Origin: Bacillus fungorum
GTDB lineage: Bacteria > Bacillota > Bacilli > Bacillales > Bacillaceae_G
NCBI RefSeq assembly: GCF_002746455.1
Contig: NZ_NWUW01000002.1
Coordinates: 124,001 to 188,000, forward strand
Reading direction: 5' to 3'
Length of the DNA stretch: 64,000 bases
Shown piece by piece: positions 1 to 10,129 of this stretch (position 1 is the stretch's first letter; every line of letters begins with the position of its first letter). The translations under genes were made by a program, and so were the position numbers. The notes under the pieces are model-generated. The model ran no database searches. It was not told where the DNA came from and worked only from the letters and a program-made list of their open reading frames with translations.

Positions 1-1751
1 CAGATAAAATTACTTTCTCTGGAAGCCTTACAGTAGGTGATCTTGCTAAGAAATTAAGCAAAGAGCCATCTGAAATTATTAAGAAGCTCTTCATGCTTGG
101 AATTATGGCAACAATTAACCAAGACTTAGATAAAGATACAATTGAGTTAATTGCTAACGACTACGGTATTGAAGTAGAAGAAGAAGTAATTGTAAGCGAG
201 ACTGAGTTTGAAACATTCATCGATGAGCAAGATGATGAAGAGAACTTAAAAGAGCGCCCAGCTGTAGTTACAATCATGGGACACGTTGACCATGGTAAAA
301 CAACATTACTTGACTCTATCCGTAACTCTAAAGTAACTGCTGGCGAAGCAGGTGGAATTACTCAGCATATTGGTGCATACCAAGTTGAAGTAAATGACAA
401 GAAGATTACCTTCTTAGATACACCTGGTCACGCGGCGTTTACAACGATGCGTGCTCGTGGTGCGCAAGTAACTGATATTACAATCCTTGTTGTTGCAGCT
501 GATGACGGCGTTATGCCACAAACAGTTGAAGCGATTAACCATGCGAAAGCAGCGGGAGTACCAATTATTGTAGCTGTGAATAAAATGGATAAACCAGCAG
601 CAAATCCTGATCGCGTAATGCAAGAATTAACAGAATATGAATTAGTTCCAGAAGCATGGGGTGGAGATACAATCTTCGTACCAATTTCTGCAATTCAAGG
701 TGAAGGAATTGACAACTTACTAGAAATGATTCTTCTTGTAAGTGAAGTAGAAGAATATAAAGCAAATCCAAACCGCTATGCAACTGGTACTGTAATCGAA
801 GCACAGCTTGATAAAGGTAAAGGAACTATCGCGACATTACTTGTTCAAAACGGTACGCTTCGAGTTGGAGACCCAATCGTTGTTGGTACTTCATTCGGAC
901 GTGTTCGTGCAATGGTAAGTGATATTGGTCGTCGTGTAAAAGTTGCTGGTCCATCAACTCCTGTTGAAATTACAGGTTTAAACGAAGTACCACAAGCGGG
1001 AGATCGTTTCATGGCATTCGCTGATGAGAAGAAAGCGCGTCAAATCGGTGAATCACGTGCACAAGAAGCGTTAGTTGCACAACGTGGTGAAAAATCTAAA
1101 CTAAGCCTTGAAGATTTATTCCAACAAATCCAAGAGGGCGATGTAAAAGAAATTAACTTAATTGTGAAAGCAGACGTACAAGGTTCTGTAGAAGCAATGG
1201 CAGCATCACTTCGTAAAATTGATGTTGAAGGTGTTAAAGTTAAAATTATCCATACAGGCGTAGGTGCGATTACAGAATCTGATATTATTTTAGCTTCTGC
1301 ATCTAATGCAATTGTAATTGGATTTAACGTACGCCCAGATGTGAATGCGAAGCGTACAGCTGAATTAGAGAACGTTGATATTCGTTTACACCGTATTATC
1401 TATAAAGTAATCGAAGAGATCGAAGCAGCGATGCAAGGTATGCTAGATCCAGAATTCGAAGAAAAAGTAATCGGTCAAGCAGAAGTACGTCAAACGTTTA
1501 AAGTAACAAAAGTTGGAACAATCGCAGGTTGTTACGTAACAGACGGTAAAATTACACGTGATAGTGGCGTGCGTATTATCCGTGATGGCGTAGTAATTTT
1601 CGAAGGACAACTTGATACGTTAAAACGTTTCAAAGATGACGTAAAAGAAGTTGCACAAAACTATGAGTGTGGTATTACAATTGAGAGATATAATGATCTT
1701 AAAGAAGGGGACATCATTGAAGCATACATTATGGAAGAAGTGAAGCGATGA
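1..1751 (+). CDS. infB: translation initiation factor IF-2, 5'-truncated by window edge
   Basis: GTPase that delivers initiator fMet-tRNA to the 30S subunit and promotes subunit joining. The reading frame is open from base 3 with no start, so the gene enters from outside the window; 582 codons are present, and the family is longer by roughly 100 N-terminal residues. The G domain shows GHVDHGKT (G1), DTPGHAAF (G3) and NKMD (G4), followed by the IF-2 beta-barrel and C-terminal fMet-tRNA-binding domains. Its stop overlaps the ylxP start (ATGA), as in the nusA-ylxR-ylxQ-infB-ylxP-rbfA operon of Bacillus. Confidence 0.98.
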   Translation, partial: DKITFSGSLTVGDLAKKLSKEPSEIIKKLFMLGIMATINQDLDKDTIELIANDYGIEVEEEVIVSETEFETFIDEQDDEENLKERPAVVTIMGHVDHGKTTLLDSIRNSKVTAGEAGGITQHIGAYQVEVNDKKITFLDTPGHAAFTTMRARGAQVTDITILVVAADDGVMPQTVEAINHAKAAGVPIIVAVNKMDKPAANPDRVMQELTEYELVPEAWGGDTIFVPISAIQGEGIDNLLEMILLVSEVEEYKANPNRYATGTVIEAQLDKGKGTIATLLVQNGTLRVGDPIVVGTSFGRVRAMVSDIGRRVKVAGPSTPVEITGLNEVPQAGDRFMAFADEKKARQIGESRAQEALVAQRGEKSKLSLEDLFQQIQEGDVKEINLIVKADVQGSVEAMAASLRKIDVEGVKVKIIHTGVGAITESDIILASASNAIVIGFNVRPDVNAKRTAELENVDIRLHRIIYKVIEEIEAAMQGMLDPEFEEKVIGQAEVRQTFKVTKVGTIAGCYVTDGKITRDSGVRIIRDGVVIFEGQLDTLKRFKDDVKEVAQNYECGITIERYNDLKEGDIIEAYIMEEVKR

Positions 1752-2029
1752 TTATCGCTTCACTCTCATTCGAGTGTATGATTTACGATGTGCATTCTTT
1801 AAAAGAGAAACGAGCAATTTTGCAACGGGTGCTAACTCGTGTGAAACAGCGTTATAACGTAGCTGTTTCAGAAGTAGGGCATCAAGATGTATGGCAACGT
1901 ACGGAAATTGCAATTGTTTCTGTATCCTCCAATCGTGTTATTTGTGAAAAAGAAATGAATCGTGTACTTGAGTACATCGATTCATTTCCTGAAATTGAAC
2001 GTACGATAACACAAGTGGAATGGTATTGA
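1748..2029 (+). CDS. ylxP: YlxP-like DUF503 family protein
   Basis: A 93-residue protein starting inside the infB stop (ATGA overlap), so it is probably translationally coupled to infB. The N-terminus ([21 protein letters not shown]) and length fit the DUF503/YlxP family found between infB and rbfA in Firmicutes. It has a compact alpha/beta composition, with no signal peptide or membrane segment. Its place in the operon suggests a link to ribosome assembly or translation, but its biochemical role is not established and nothing in the sequence gives it. Confidence 0.9.
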   Translation: MIIASLSFECMIYDVHSLKEKRAILQRVLTRVKQRYNVAVSEVGHQDVWQRTEIAIVSVSSNRVICEKEMNRVLEYIDSFPEIERTITQVEWY

Positions 2030-2044
2030 ATGAGGTGAAGAGTT

Positions 2045-2401
2045 ATGAAATTACGTGCAAACCGTGTAGGCGAGCAAATGAAAAAAGAATTAGGCGACAT
2101 CATCAGTCGTAAAATTAAAGATCCACGTGTCGGATTTGTTACAGTAACAGATGTACAAGTGAGTGGAGATTTACAAATTGCTACAGTGTATATTTCTGTT
2201 TTAGGTGATGAAGAACAGAAAGAAAGTACATTAAAAGGTTTAGCGAAGGCAAAGGGCTTCATTCGTTCAGAAATTGGCCAGCGTATTCGTCTTCGTAAAA
2301 CACCGGAAATTTCCTTTGAGTTTGATGAGTCTATCGGATATGGTCATCGAATTGATACACTTTTACATGAAATTAATAAAGAAGGTAAACGTGAAGAATA
2401 A
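2045..2401 (+). CDS. rbfA: ribosome-binding factor A
   Basis: A 118-residue 30S maturation factor with a KH-like fold. The start is preceded by GAGGTGAAG, 15 bases after the ylxP stop. The sequence has the typical RbfA beginning ([16 protein letters not shown]) and the core segment [18 protein letters not shown]. It acts late in 16S rRNA processing near helix 1. It is the last gene before a strong palindromic terminator, so it closes the infB transcription unit. Confidence 0.96.
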   Translation: MKLRANRVGEQMKKELGDIISRKIKDPRVGFVTVTDVQVSGDLQIATVYISVLGDEEQKESTLKGLAKAKGFIRSEIGQRIRLRKTPEISFEFDESIGYGHRIDTLLHEINKEGKREE

Positions 2402-2429
2402 TGGATAGACAATTGTCTATCCATTTTTT
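2401..2429 (+). terminator. intrinsic terminator of the infB-rbfA unit
   Basis: A perfect 10-bp stem (ATGGATAGAC / GTCTATCCAT) with an AATT loop is followed directly by six T. The stem begins at the last base of the rbfA stop codon. Confidence 0.9.
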
Positions 2430-2487
2430 CAATGCAAAATAAATTTTGGACATTTACTATGAAAGAATTATGATGAGGTGAACATAT

Positions 2488-3411
2488 ATGGAAGGTGTAG
2501 TATTATTACATAAGCCAAAAGGCATGACATCACATGATTGTGTATTTAAATTAAGAAAGATATTGCGTGAGAAACGAATTGGTCATACAGGAACATTAGA
2601 TCCAGATGTAACAGGAGTATTGCCTATTTGTGTTGGAAGAGCAACGAAGATTGCACAATTTTTAACAAGTGAAACGAAAAAATATGAAGGTGAAGTGACA
2701 TTAGGGTTTTCAACAACAACTGAAGATGCTTCTGGTGAAGTTGTGGAAACGAAAAATGTAGATCGTGTTATTACTCGTAAGGAAGTAGAAGAGGTTCTTG
2801 CGGCATTAACAGGTACGATTGAGCAAATGCCCCCAATGTTTTCAGCTGTAAAAGTTAACGGAAAAAAATTATATGAATATGCAAGAGCAGGACAGGAAGT
2901 GGAACGTCCAGTTCGTACAATTACAATTCATGAATTTGTATTACTAGATGACCGTGAAGTTTTTGAAGGAGAAAATATTTCATTCCGTTTCCGTGTAACG
3001 TGTAGTAAAGGAACATATGTAAGAACGTTAGCAGTAATGATTGGTGAAAAACTTGGTTTTCCATCACATATGTCTCACCTTGTAAGAACGGCTTCTGGTG
3101 AATTTTTATTAGAAGATTGCATATCATTTGAAGAAATTGAAGAAAACGTGCAAAATGGAACAGTAGAGTCTATCTTCATTTCAATTGATGAAGCGTTAAG
3201 TAAGTTCCCGAAAATGGTTGTAGATGAAAAGCAAGCAGAGAAAATAAAGAATGGTATGTTCTTAAAAAATGAATTGGAAATAACGGCGCCATTTATAACA
3301 GTGTTTGATAAAAACGATCGTTGTTTAGCAATTTATGAGCACCATCCAAAACACCCTGGTATGCTAAAGCCGATGAAAGTACTTGTGAATAATCAAGAAC
3401 TAAAGCTATAA
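2488..3411 (+). CDS. truB: tRNA pseudouridine-55 synthase
   Basis: Isomerises U55 of the T-loop of tRNAs to pseudouridine. A 307-residue protein with the catalytic motif GHTGTLDPDVTGVLP; the nucleophilic aspartate is residue 38. The N-terminal VVLLHKPKGMTSHD segment and the central GTYVRTLA segment are TruB signatures. The start ATG follows GATGAGGTG. It is separated from rbfA by a terminator and lies eight bases before the long ribF frame, so truB and ribF are probably co-transcribed. Confidence 0.97.
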   Translation: MEGVVLLHKPKGMTSHDCVFKLRKILREKRIGHTGTLDPDVTGVLPICVGRATKIAQFLTSETKKYEGEVTLGFSTTTEDASGEVVETKNVDRVITRKEVEEVLAALTGTIEQMPPMFSAVKVNGKKLYEYARAGQEVERPVRTITIHEFVLLDDREVFEGENISFRFRVTCSKGTYVRTLAVMIGEKLGFPSHMSHLVRTASGEFLLEDCISFEEIEENVQNGTVESIFISIDEALSKFPKMVVDEKQAEKIKNGMFLKNELEITAPFITVFDKNDRCLAIYEHHPKHPGMLKPMKVLVNNQELKL

Positions 3412-3454
3412 TGAATTATTGGAAGGATTATTACAGAAAAAGGTGAATTCAAGC

Positions 3455-4426
3455 GTGAAACTTATTCATTTAACTCATCCACATGAACAAAATAAATTAG
3501 AATTACCACCTACTGTAATGGCATTAGGATTTTTTGATGGCATTCATTTAGGACATCAATGTGTGATTCGAACTGCGAAACAAATAGCGGATGAACGAGG
3601 ATATAAAAGTGCAGTTATGACATTTTATCCGCATCCATCTGTTGTTTTAGGAAAAAAAGAAGCGCATGCTGAGTATATTACGCCAATGTGTGATAAAGAA
3701 AAAATAGTCGAAAACTTAGGAATCGATATATTATATGTTGTTAAATTTGACGAATCATTTGCAGGCTTATTACCACAACAATTTGTAGATGATTATATTA
3801 TTGGTTTAAATGTAAAGCATGTAGTAGCAGGGTTTGATTATTCATATGGACGTTTAGGAAAAGGAAAGATGGAGACTTTACCATTTCATGCAAGAGGGGA
3901 GTTTACACAGACTGTGATTGAAAAAGTTGAATTTCAAGAAGAGAAAGTAAGTTCTACAGCATTACGAAAGTTAATTCGAAATGGCGAAATGGAACAAATT
4001 CCATCTATTTTAGGTAGAGCATACACAGTTGGGGGGACGGTTATACACGGTGATAAACGCGGACGTCAAATTGGTTTCCCAACAGCTAATGTAGGCTTAA
4101 GTGATGAGTATCTATTACCACCTGTAGGCGTTTATGCAGTGAGATTAAAAGTTCACGGTGAATGGTACGAAGGTGTATGTAATATTGGATATAAACCAAC
4201 GTTTAAAGAAGATGAGCGTCAATTATCTATTGAAGTGCATTTATTTGAATTTAACAACGACATATATGATCAAAATGTTACGGTAGAGTGGCATATGCGT
4301 ATAAGGGAAGAGAAGAAATTCAATGGCATTGATGAGTTAGTTGAACAAATTGCAAAAGATAAGAAAACAGCACAAGAATATTTTGCGAACGAAAAGAATA
4401 TACTTGCTTTTTCAAATGAAAAGTAG
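3455..4426 (+). CDS. ribF: bifunctional riboflavin kinase / FAD synthetase
   Basis: Makes FMN from riboflavin and FAD from FMN. The GTG at 3455 is chosen because AAAAAGGTGA precedes it at normal distance and gives the family-typical 323 residues; the frame is open back to 3419 but lacks a comparable ribosome binding site there. The N-terminal nucleotidyltransferase domain has ALGFFDGIHLGHQ and the C-terminal kinase domain has GRQIGFPTANV. There is no FMN riboswitch in front. The truB-ribF-rpsO order is common in Bacillus. Confidence 0.96.
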   Translation: MKLIHLTHPHEQNKLELPPTVMALGFFDGIHLGHQCVIRTAKQIADERGYKSAVMTFYPHPSVVLGKKEAHAEYITPMCDKEKIVENLGIDILYVVKFDESFAGLLPQQFVDDYIIGLNVKHVVAGFDYSYGRLGKGKMETLPFHARGEFTQTVIEKVEFQEEKVSSTALRKLIRNGEMEQIPSILGRAYTVGGTVIHGDKRGRQIGFPTANVGLSDEYLLPPVGVYAVRLKVHGEWYEGVCNIGYKPTFKEDERQLSIEVHLFEFNNDIYDQNVTVEWHMRIREEKKFNGIDELVEQIAKDKKTAQEYFANEKNILAFSNEK

Positions 4427-4526
4427 TATTCTATGTTATGTACTTTATGACAACCATTGCTTGGCATTGCGACTCACCGACGCTTGCTAGGTAATCGGGG
4501 GTTTAATTAATAGGAGGTGAAATAGG

Positions 4527-4796
4527 ATGGCTTTAACACAAGAGCGTAAAAATGAAATCATTGCACAATTTAGAACTCATGAGACTGATACTGGTTCTCC
4601 AGAGGTTCAAATTGCTGTCCTAACGGAGCAAATTAACACTCTAAACGAGCACTTACGTACTCACAAGAAAGATCATCATTCACGTCGTGGTCTATTAAAG
4701 ATGGTTGGTAAACGTCGTAACTTACTAACTTACCTTCGTAATAGCGATATCACACGTTACCGTGAATTAATCACAAAGCTTGGCTTACGTCGATAG
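4527..4796 (+). CDS. rpsO: 30S ribosomal protein S15
   Basis: A standard 89-residue S15 that binds 16S rRNA helices 20/22 and nucleates the platform. It has a very strong ribosome binding site (TAGGAGGTGAAATAGG). The 100-base stretch upstream of it contains GC-richer blocks, unlike nearby spacers, and could form the structured leader through which S15 represses its own translation in related bacteria; that is inference. A terminator follows immediately, separating it from pnp. Confidence 0.98.
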
Positions 4797-4803
4797 TCAA
4801 AGA

Positions 4804-4826
4804 AGCGGGAATATTCCCGCTTTTTT
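4804..4826 (+). terminator. intrinsic terminator after rpsO
   Basis: Stem AGCGGGAA/TTCCCGCT followed by a T6 run. Confidence 0.9.
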
Positions 4827-4956
4827 GTTAGGTAAAAATATATCTTCTACCCTTTATAGCTTACTTCATTTTCGGTAATACTAGAGGTAGAATATTGTGA
4901 TATACTATCCATTTACATAGAAGAATTGAATACTTTAAATTGAGAGGGGTACTTAA

Positions 4957-7095
4957 ATGAGTCAAGAAAAGCAAGTCTTCTCGATAGATTTAGCTGGTCG
5001 TCAGCTAACAGTTGAAACAGGTCAGCTTGCAAAGCAAGCGAACGGAGCAGTATTAGTAAGATATGGCGATACAGCGGTTCTATCTACAGCAACTGCATCA
5101 AAAGAAGCAAAAAATGTAGATTTCTTCCCACTTACAGTAAACTATGAAGAGCGTTTATATGCAGTCGGAAAAATTCCAGGCGGTTTTATTAAACGTGAAG
5201 GTCGTCCAAGTGAAAAAGCAATTTTGGCAAGTCGTTTAATCGACCGTCCAATTCGTCCGCTTTTCGCAGATGGTTTCCGTAACGAAGTACAAGTTGTCAG
5301 CATCGTAATGAGTGTTGATCAAGATTGTTCTTCTGAGATGGCAGCTATGCTTGGTTCTTCATTAGCGTTATCGATTTCAGATATTCCATTTGAAGGTCCA
5401 ATCGCTGGTGCAACAGTTGGTCGTATTAATGGCGAATTCGTTATCAATCCAACAGTAGAACAGCAAGAACAAAGTGATATTCACCTTGTTGTAGCTGGTA
5501 CGAAAGATGCAATTAACATGGTTGAAGCAGGGGCAGATCAAGTACCTGAAGAAACAATGTTAGAAGCAATTATGTTTGGTCATGACGAAATTAAACGCCT
5601 AATTGCATTCCAAGAAGAGATTGTACAAGCTGTAGGTAAAGAGAAATCAGAAGTGAAACTTTATGAAGTTGACGCTGATCTTAATCAAGCTGTACGTGAA
5701 ATGGCTGAAAAGGATATGCATTCTGCAATTCAAGTACATGAGAAACATGCACGTGAAGATGCAATTAATGAAGTGAAAAAGCGTGTAATTGAGCATTACG
5801 AAGCTCAAGAAGCTGACGCTGATACATTAGGACAAGTAAGTGAGATTTTATATAAAATTGTAAAAGAAGAAGTACGTCGTCTTATTACAGTTGAAAAAAT
5901 CCGCCCAGATGGCCGTAAAGGTGACGAAATCCGTCCATTAGCATCAGAGGTTGGCATTTTATCTCGTACACACGGTTCTGGTTTGTTCACACGTGGACAA
6001 ACACAAGCATTAAGTATTTGTACATTAGGTGCATTAGGCGATGTGCAAATTTTAGATGGTCTAGGTGTAGAAGAATCAAAACGCTTTATGCACCATTACA
6101 ATTTCCCATCATTTAGTGTTGGTGAAACAAGACCAATGCGTGGACCAGGTCGTCGTGAAATTGGTCACGGTGCACTAGGAGAACGTGCTCTTGAGCCTGT
6201 AATTCCATCTGAAAAAGATTTCCCATATACAGTACGTCTTGTATCTGAAGTTTTAGAATCAAATGGTTCTACTTCACAAGCAAGTATTTGTGGTAGTACG
6301 TTAGCAATGATGGATGCGGGTGTTCCACTTAAAGCTCCAGTTGCAGGTATTGCAATGGGTCTAGTTAAATCAGGTGAGAATTACACAATTTTATCTGATA
6401 TTCAAGGTATGGAAGATCATTTAGGTGATATGGACTTTAAAGTAGCAGGTACAGCACAAGGTGTAACTGCACTACAAATGGACATTAAAATCGATGGTCT
6501 ATCTCGTGAAATTTTAGAAGAGGCATTGCAACAAGCGAAAGTTGGTCGTGTGCACATTCTAAATCATATGTTATCTGTAATTGCAGAGCCACGTACTGAA
6601 TTATCAGCTTACGCTCCAAAGATTATTACAATGACAATTAACCCAGATAAAATCCGTGACGTTATCGGACCAAGCGGTAAACAAATCAATAAAATTATTG
6701 AAGAAACTGGTGTTAAAATTGACATCGAGCAAGATGGTACAGTATTCATTTCTTCAATAAATCAAGAAATGAATGACAAAGCTAAGAAAATTATTGAAGA
6801 TATCGTTCGCGAAGTACAAGTAGGTGAAATCTACGAAGGAAAAGTGAAACGTGTTGAGAAATTTGGTGCTTTCGTTGAATTATTCAGCGGTAAAGATGGA
6901 TTAGTTCACATTTCTGAGCTTGCACTTGAGCGTGTAGGTAAAGTAGAAGACGTTGTGAAAATCGGTGATGTAATTACAGTTAAAGTTATCGAGATTGACA
7001 AGCAAGGTCGTGTGAATCTATCTAGAAAAGTATTGCTAAAAGAAGAGCAAGAAAAAGAAGCTGCTAAAGAAGAAAACAAACAAGAGCAGCAATAA
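4957..7095 (+). CDS. pnp: polyribonucleotide nucleotidyltransferase (PNPase)
   Basis: A 3'-5' phosphorolytic exoribonuclease involved in mRNA decay. At 712 residues it has the full architecture: first RNase PH domain, alpha-helical linker, second RNase PH domain ([27 protein letters not shown]), a KH domain ([18 protein letters not shown]) and an S1 domain ([20 protein letters not shown]). The acidic, Glu/Lys/Gln-rich tail is typical for Bacillus. The start is preceded by GAGAGGGGT. The rpsO-pnp adjacency is widely conserved. Confidence 0.98.
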   Translation: MSQEKQVFSIDLAGRQLTVETGQLAKQANGAVLVRYGDTAVLSTATASKEAKNVDFFPLTVNYEERLYAVGKIPGGFIKREGRPSEKAILASRLIDRPIRPLFADGFRNEVQVVSIVMSVDQDCSSEMAAMLGSSLALSISDIPFEGPIAGATVGRINGEFVINPTVEQQEQSDIHLVVAGTKDAINMVEAGADQVPEETMLEAIMFGHDEIKRLIAFQEEIVQAVGKEKSEVKLYEVDADLNQAVREMAEKDMHSAIQVHEKHAREDAINEVKKRVIEHYEAQEADADTLGQVSEILYKIVKEEVRRLITVEKIRPDGRKGDEIRPLASEVGILSRTHGSGLFTRGQTQALSICTLGALGDVQILDGLGVEESKRFMHHYNFPSFSVGETRPMRGPGRREIGHGALGERALEPVIPSEKDFPYTVRLVSEVLESNGSTSQASICGSTLAMMDAGVPLKAPVAGIAMGLVKSGENYTILSDIQGMEDHLGDMDFKVAGTAQGVTALQMDIKIDGLSREILEEALQQAKVGRVHILNHMLSVIAEPRTELSAYAPKIITMTINPDKIRDVIGPSGKQINKIIEETGVKIDIEQDGTVFISSINQEMNDKAKKIIEDIVREVQVGEIYEGKVKRVEKFGAFVELFSGKDGLVHISELALERVGKVEDVVKIGDVITVKVIEIDKQGRVNLSRKVLLKEEQEKEAAKEENKQEQQ

Positions 7096-7098
7096 GTA

Positions 7099-7124
7099 AA
7101 AGCCAGTTTAACTGGCTTTTTTTG
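7099..7124 (+). terminator. intrinsic terminator after pnp
   Basis: Stem AAGCCAGTT/AACTGGCTT ending in T7. Confidence 0.88.
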
Positions 7125-7246
7125 TTATGTAAAAAATATGATTTACATATATTTTTATGTCAGCATAGGTATAGTTTTCATTATAACGCTCAAATTAACA
7201 AAGATAAGAAGAAAAATGTTTTTATATAGTTAATGGGAGGGTTTAT

Positions 7247-8146
7247 ATGAAAGCTCGTATATTGGCATACATATGTATATTCTTTTTATATATCAGTGTA
7301 GGCTCTTATTCCGTTTTTGCACAGGATAACTTGTACGAAGAAATTCAAAAACATGCAAAACAATATGAGATTGCACCTCAAAATGCGATGATTGATAAGA
7401 TATGGAAAGCAACACCAGGATATAATGGAAGACAAGTTGATATTGAAGCATCCTATAACAATATGAAGAAACTAAAGAAATTTGATCAAAAACATCTTGA
7501 ATTCAAGGAAGTATCACCGAATGTCCACTTAGAAGATTTATCACCAGCACCAATTTATAGGGGACATCCAAATAAAAAGATGGTGGGATTAACAATAAAT
7601 GTGGCATGGGGAAACGAGTATTTGCCTCGTATATTAGAGTTATTGAAAAAACATGATGTGAAGGCGACTTTCTTTTTGGAAGGACGTTGGGTGAAAGAAA
7701 ATTTACGATTTGCAAAAATGATTGTCGATGCAAATCAAGAAGTCGGCAATCATTCTTACACACATCCGAATATGAAAACGCTATCGTCTGATGAAATAAG
7801 AGATCAGTTGCAAAAAACAAATCGAATGATCGAAGCAGCTACGAATCAAAAGGTGAGATGGTTTGCCCCGCCGAGTGGAAGTTTTCGAGATGAAGTCGTG
7901 AAAATTGCAGACGATTTTCAAATGGGAACGATTATGTGGACTGTCGATACAATTGATTGGAAGCGACCTGAGCCAGATGTACTATTGCAGAGAGTAATGA
8001 GAAAAATACATCCAGGTGCTATCGTGTTAATGCATCCTACTTCGTCAACAGCAGAAGCATTAGATACAATGATTACAAAATTGAAGGAACAAGGATATAA
8101 AGTAGGGAATATAACAGAATTACTGGATGAAAAACGAGTGGATTAA
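7247..8146 (+). CDS. ylxY: YlxY-type polysaccharide deacetylase homologue, catalytic aspartates replaced
   Basis: A 299-residue secreted protein. Residues 1 to about 26 form a signal peptide ending in FAQ. The NodB homology domain covers about residues 120-295. Motif 1, usually TFDDG, reads TINVAWGN, so both the catalytic base and metal-ligand aspartate positions are lost. Motif 2 (NHSYTHPNM, both His), motif 3 (RWFAPPSGSF) and the C-terminal VLMHPT motif remain. The missing aspartates suggest weak or no deacetylation, with a binding or structural role in peptidoglycan or cortex as an alternative. The start follows GGGAGGG. The location between pnp and mlpA matches ylxY of B. subtilis. Confidence 0.88.
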   Translation: MKARILAYICIFFLYISVGSYSVFAQDNLYEEIQKHAKQYEIAPQNAMIDKIWKATPGYNGRQVDIEASYNNMKKLKKFDQKHLEFKEVSPNVHLEDLSPAPIYRGHPNKKMVGLTINVAWGNEYLPRILELLKKHDVKATFFLEGRWVKENLRFAKMIVDANQEVGNHSYTHPNMKTLSSDEIRDQLQKTNRMIEAATNQKVRWFAPPSGSFRDEVVKIADDFQMGTIMWTVDTIDWKRPEPDVLLQRVMRKIHPGAIVLMHPTSSTAEALDTMITKLKEQGYKVGNITELLDEKRVD

Positions 8147-8232
8147 ATACATTTGCATGACATTCATCCTTAAACTTGTTATCATTAAATAATAGCACTT
8201 ATTTAGAGAAACTGGCAGTAGGAGGAAAGTTT

Positions 8233-9474
8233 TTGATTAAAAAATATACTTGTAAAAATGGTGTAAGAATAGTTATGGAGAATATACCAACTGTAAGATC
8301 GGTTGCGATTGGTATTTGGATCCATGCAGGATCAAGAAATGAAAATGAAAAAAATAACGGGATTTCTCACTTTTTAGAACATATGTTCTTTAAGGGTACG
8401 GAAACACGTAGTGCACGCGAAATTGCAGAATCATTTGATAGCATTGGTGGGCAAGTGAATGCTTTTACTTCCAAAGAATACACTTGTTACTATGCAAAAG
8501 TGCTAGATGAGCATGCTAAATATGCTTTAGATGTATTAGCAGATATGTTCTTTAATTCAACATTTGATGAGGAAGAATTGAAAAAAGAAAAGAATGTCGT
8601 ATGTGAAGAAATTAAAATGTACGAAGATGCTCCAGATGATATTGTGCATGATATGTTAACGAAAGCAACATATGAAACGCATCCGCTTGGATATCCTATT
8701 TTAGGAACAGAAGAAACACTTGATACGTTTACAGGTGATACGCTACGCCAATATATAAAGGATCATTACACACCTGAAAATGTAGTTGTTTCAGTTGCAG
8801 GAAATATTGATGAAGCCTTTTTACAAACGGTAGAGCAATATTTCGGTAGTTATGAAGGAACAGCAAACCGTGAACAAGTACATAGCCCAATTTTCCATTT
8901 TAATAAGGTAGCACGTAAAAAGGAAACAGAACAAGCTCATTTATGTTTAGGATATAAAGGCTTACAAATGGGACACGAAGATATTTATAACTTAATCGTA
9001 TTAAATAACGTTTTAGGCGGTAGTATGAGTAGCCGTTTATTCCAAGAAGTACGTGAGCAACGCGGGTTAGCTTACTCAGTATTTTCTTACCATTCTTCTT
9101 ATGAAGATACAGGTATGTTAACACTGTATGGTGGAACAGGTAGCCAACAATTAGATACACTGTATGAAACAATGCAAGAAACGTTAGAAACATTGAAAAA
9201 TACAGGTATTACAGAAAAAGAGCTCATGAATAGTAAAGAGCAATTAAAAGGAAACTTAATGTTAAGTTTAGAAAGTACGAATAGCCGTATGAGTCGCAAT
9301 GGTAAAAATGAATTGCTACTTCGTAAGCATCGTTCACTTGATGAAATTATTGAAAGTGTAAACACTGTAACAAAAGAAAATGTAGATGCGCTAATTCGTA
9401 ACATGTTTACAGATGAATTCTCTGCAGCATTAATTAGTCCAGATGGAAAACTTCCAAAAGGAATAAAACTATAA
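8233..9474 (+). CDS. mlpA: M16 family zinc metallopeptidase (MlpA/YmxG)
   Basis: A 413-residue processing-peptidase-like enzyme. The TTG at 8233 is taken as the start because AGGAGGAAAG lies just upstream; the frame is open further back to 8176 without such a site. The inverted zinc motif HFLEH is at residues 46-50, with the third ligand in the VVCEEIKMYEDAPDD segment about 75 residues later. The C-terminal M16 half carries the R/Y region REQRGLAYSVFSYHS. It is probably cytosolic, since no signal peptide is seen. A terminator follows. Confidence 0.93.
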   Translation: MIKKYTCKNGVRIVMENIPTVRSVAIGIWIHAGSRNENEKNNGISHFLEHMFFKGTETRSAREIAESFDSIGGQVNAFTSKEYTCYYAKVLDEHAKYALDVLADMFFNSTFDEEELKKEKNVVCEEIKMYEDAPDDIVHDMLTKATYETHPLGYPILGTEETLDTFTGDTLRQYIKDHYTPENVVVSVAGNIDEAFLQTVEQYFGSYEGTANREQVHSPIFHFNKVARKKETEQAHLCLGYKGLQMGHEDIYNLIVLNNVLGGSMSSRLFQEVREQRGLAYSVFSYHSSYEDTGMLTLYGGTGSQQLDTLYETMQETLETLKNTGITEKELMNSKEQLKGNLMLSLESTNSRMSRNGKNELLLRKHRSLDEIIESVNTVTKENVDALIRNMFTDEFSAALISPDGKLPKGIKL

Positions 9475-9497
9475 TTGCTTTATATGAAGTATGTAAA

Positions 9498-9538
9498 AAT
9501 AACCGTATCTCTTTTAAATGAGATACGGTTATTTTTTT
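9498..9538 (+). terminator. intrinsic terminator after mlpA
   Basis: A long perfect stem (AATAACCGTATCTC / GAGATACGGTTATT) followed by T7. Confidence 0.92.
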
Positions 9539-9602
9539 GGATATACAGAATAGATACTAATTATGGATAACTTAAATTAATAATTCGGTAGGGGGAGAGT
9601 GT

Positions 9603-9854
9603 ATGCGATTAAGTGAATTAAGTGGTAAAGAGATAGTAAATTTAGAAAGAGCAGAAAAAATGGGGGTTTTAGGCTATGTGGATTTAGAGATTGATGAGAA
9701 GGATGGCCAAATACAGGCTCTTATCATACCTGCTGGGAAATGGGGAGGTTTTAAAAAGGAGCCACAAGAAGTAAGAGTCGGGTGGAGTCAAATTAAGAAA
9801 GTGGGGCATGATATGATCCTTTGTGATATTACGGATCGTTCAAATTCGAAGTGA
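9603..9854 (+). CDS. ymxH: YlmC/YmxH family PRC-barrel sporulation protein
   Basis: An 83-residue protein starting MRLSELSGKEIVNLERAEKMG, the usual opening of the YlmC/YmxH family, a short PRC-barrel domain. The start follows GGGGGAGAG. The gene sits between mlpA and dpaA as in B. subtilis. The family is tied to sporulation by genomic context; the molecular role is unknown. Confidence 0.9.
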   Translation: MRLSELSGKEIVNLERAEKMGVLGYVDLEIDEKDGQIQALIIPAGKWGGFKKEPQEVRVGWSQIKKVGHDMILCDITDRSNSK

Positions 9855-9884
9855 AAGATGGCCATTGTGGTCATCTTTTTTTTT
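9855..9884 (+). terminator. intrinsic terminator after ymxH
   Basis: Stem AAGATGGCC/GGTCATCTT with a G-T wobble, followed by T9. The T run abuts the 3' end of the minus-strand repeat copy at 9886-10015. Confidence 0.85.
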
Positions 9885-9885
9885 G

Positions 9886-10015
9886 TTCATCCCCTCTGAG
9901 TTTTAGCCCACATGAATCGAGCTTTTACTGGCAATTAAAATCCCGCATGATGTCCTCTCAAATGCAGAGTTTTGAGGTGGGGGTTTTACGGCATACAAAG
10001 AGCGGGATAAATCAT
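9886..10015 (-). repeat. dispersed structured repeat, copy 1 (minus strand, 3' hairpin arm missing)
   Basis: Read on the minus strand, this non-coding stretch shares ordered blocks with the plus-strand element at 38383-38530: TTATCCC, a GTAA-ACCC block, ACCTCAAAA, CGATT, GGGCTAA and GGGGATGAA, in the same order and at similar spacing. This copy stops after GGGGATGAAC at the ymxH T-run, so the closing arm of the last hairpin seen in the other copy is absent. It has no credible gene. It is consistent with a B. cereus-group short mobile repeat (bcr type) or a non-autonomous derivative of an IS200/IS605-type end; which of these is inference. Confidence 0.6.
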
Positions 10016-10129
10016 ACGTGCTTTTTGTTTTTCAATCACCTCAAACTCGTACATTACATATGATGTGGAGGAAAAAGAAAAAGTAGGCACTTTTCTTATA
10101 AATGACAGAAAAAGAAGGTGAATTAGGGA

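Noticed and set aside
1882-2262. Minus-strand 126-codon frame opposite ylxP and rbfA
   Set aside because: Antisense shadow of two well-supported genes; no ribosome binding site.
3412-3454. FMN riboswitch in front of ribF
   Set aside because: The gap to truB is tiny and contains none of the conserved FMN aptamer blocks.
9851-10063. Plus-strand 70-codon open frame after ymxH
   Set aside because: It runs through the ymxH terminator and the minus-strand structured repeat, lacks a usable ribosome binding site and has no protein-like character.
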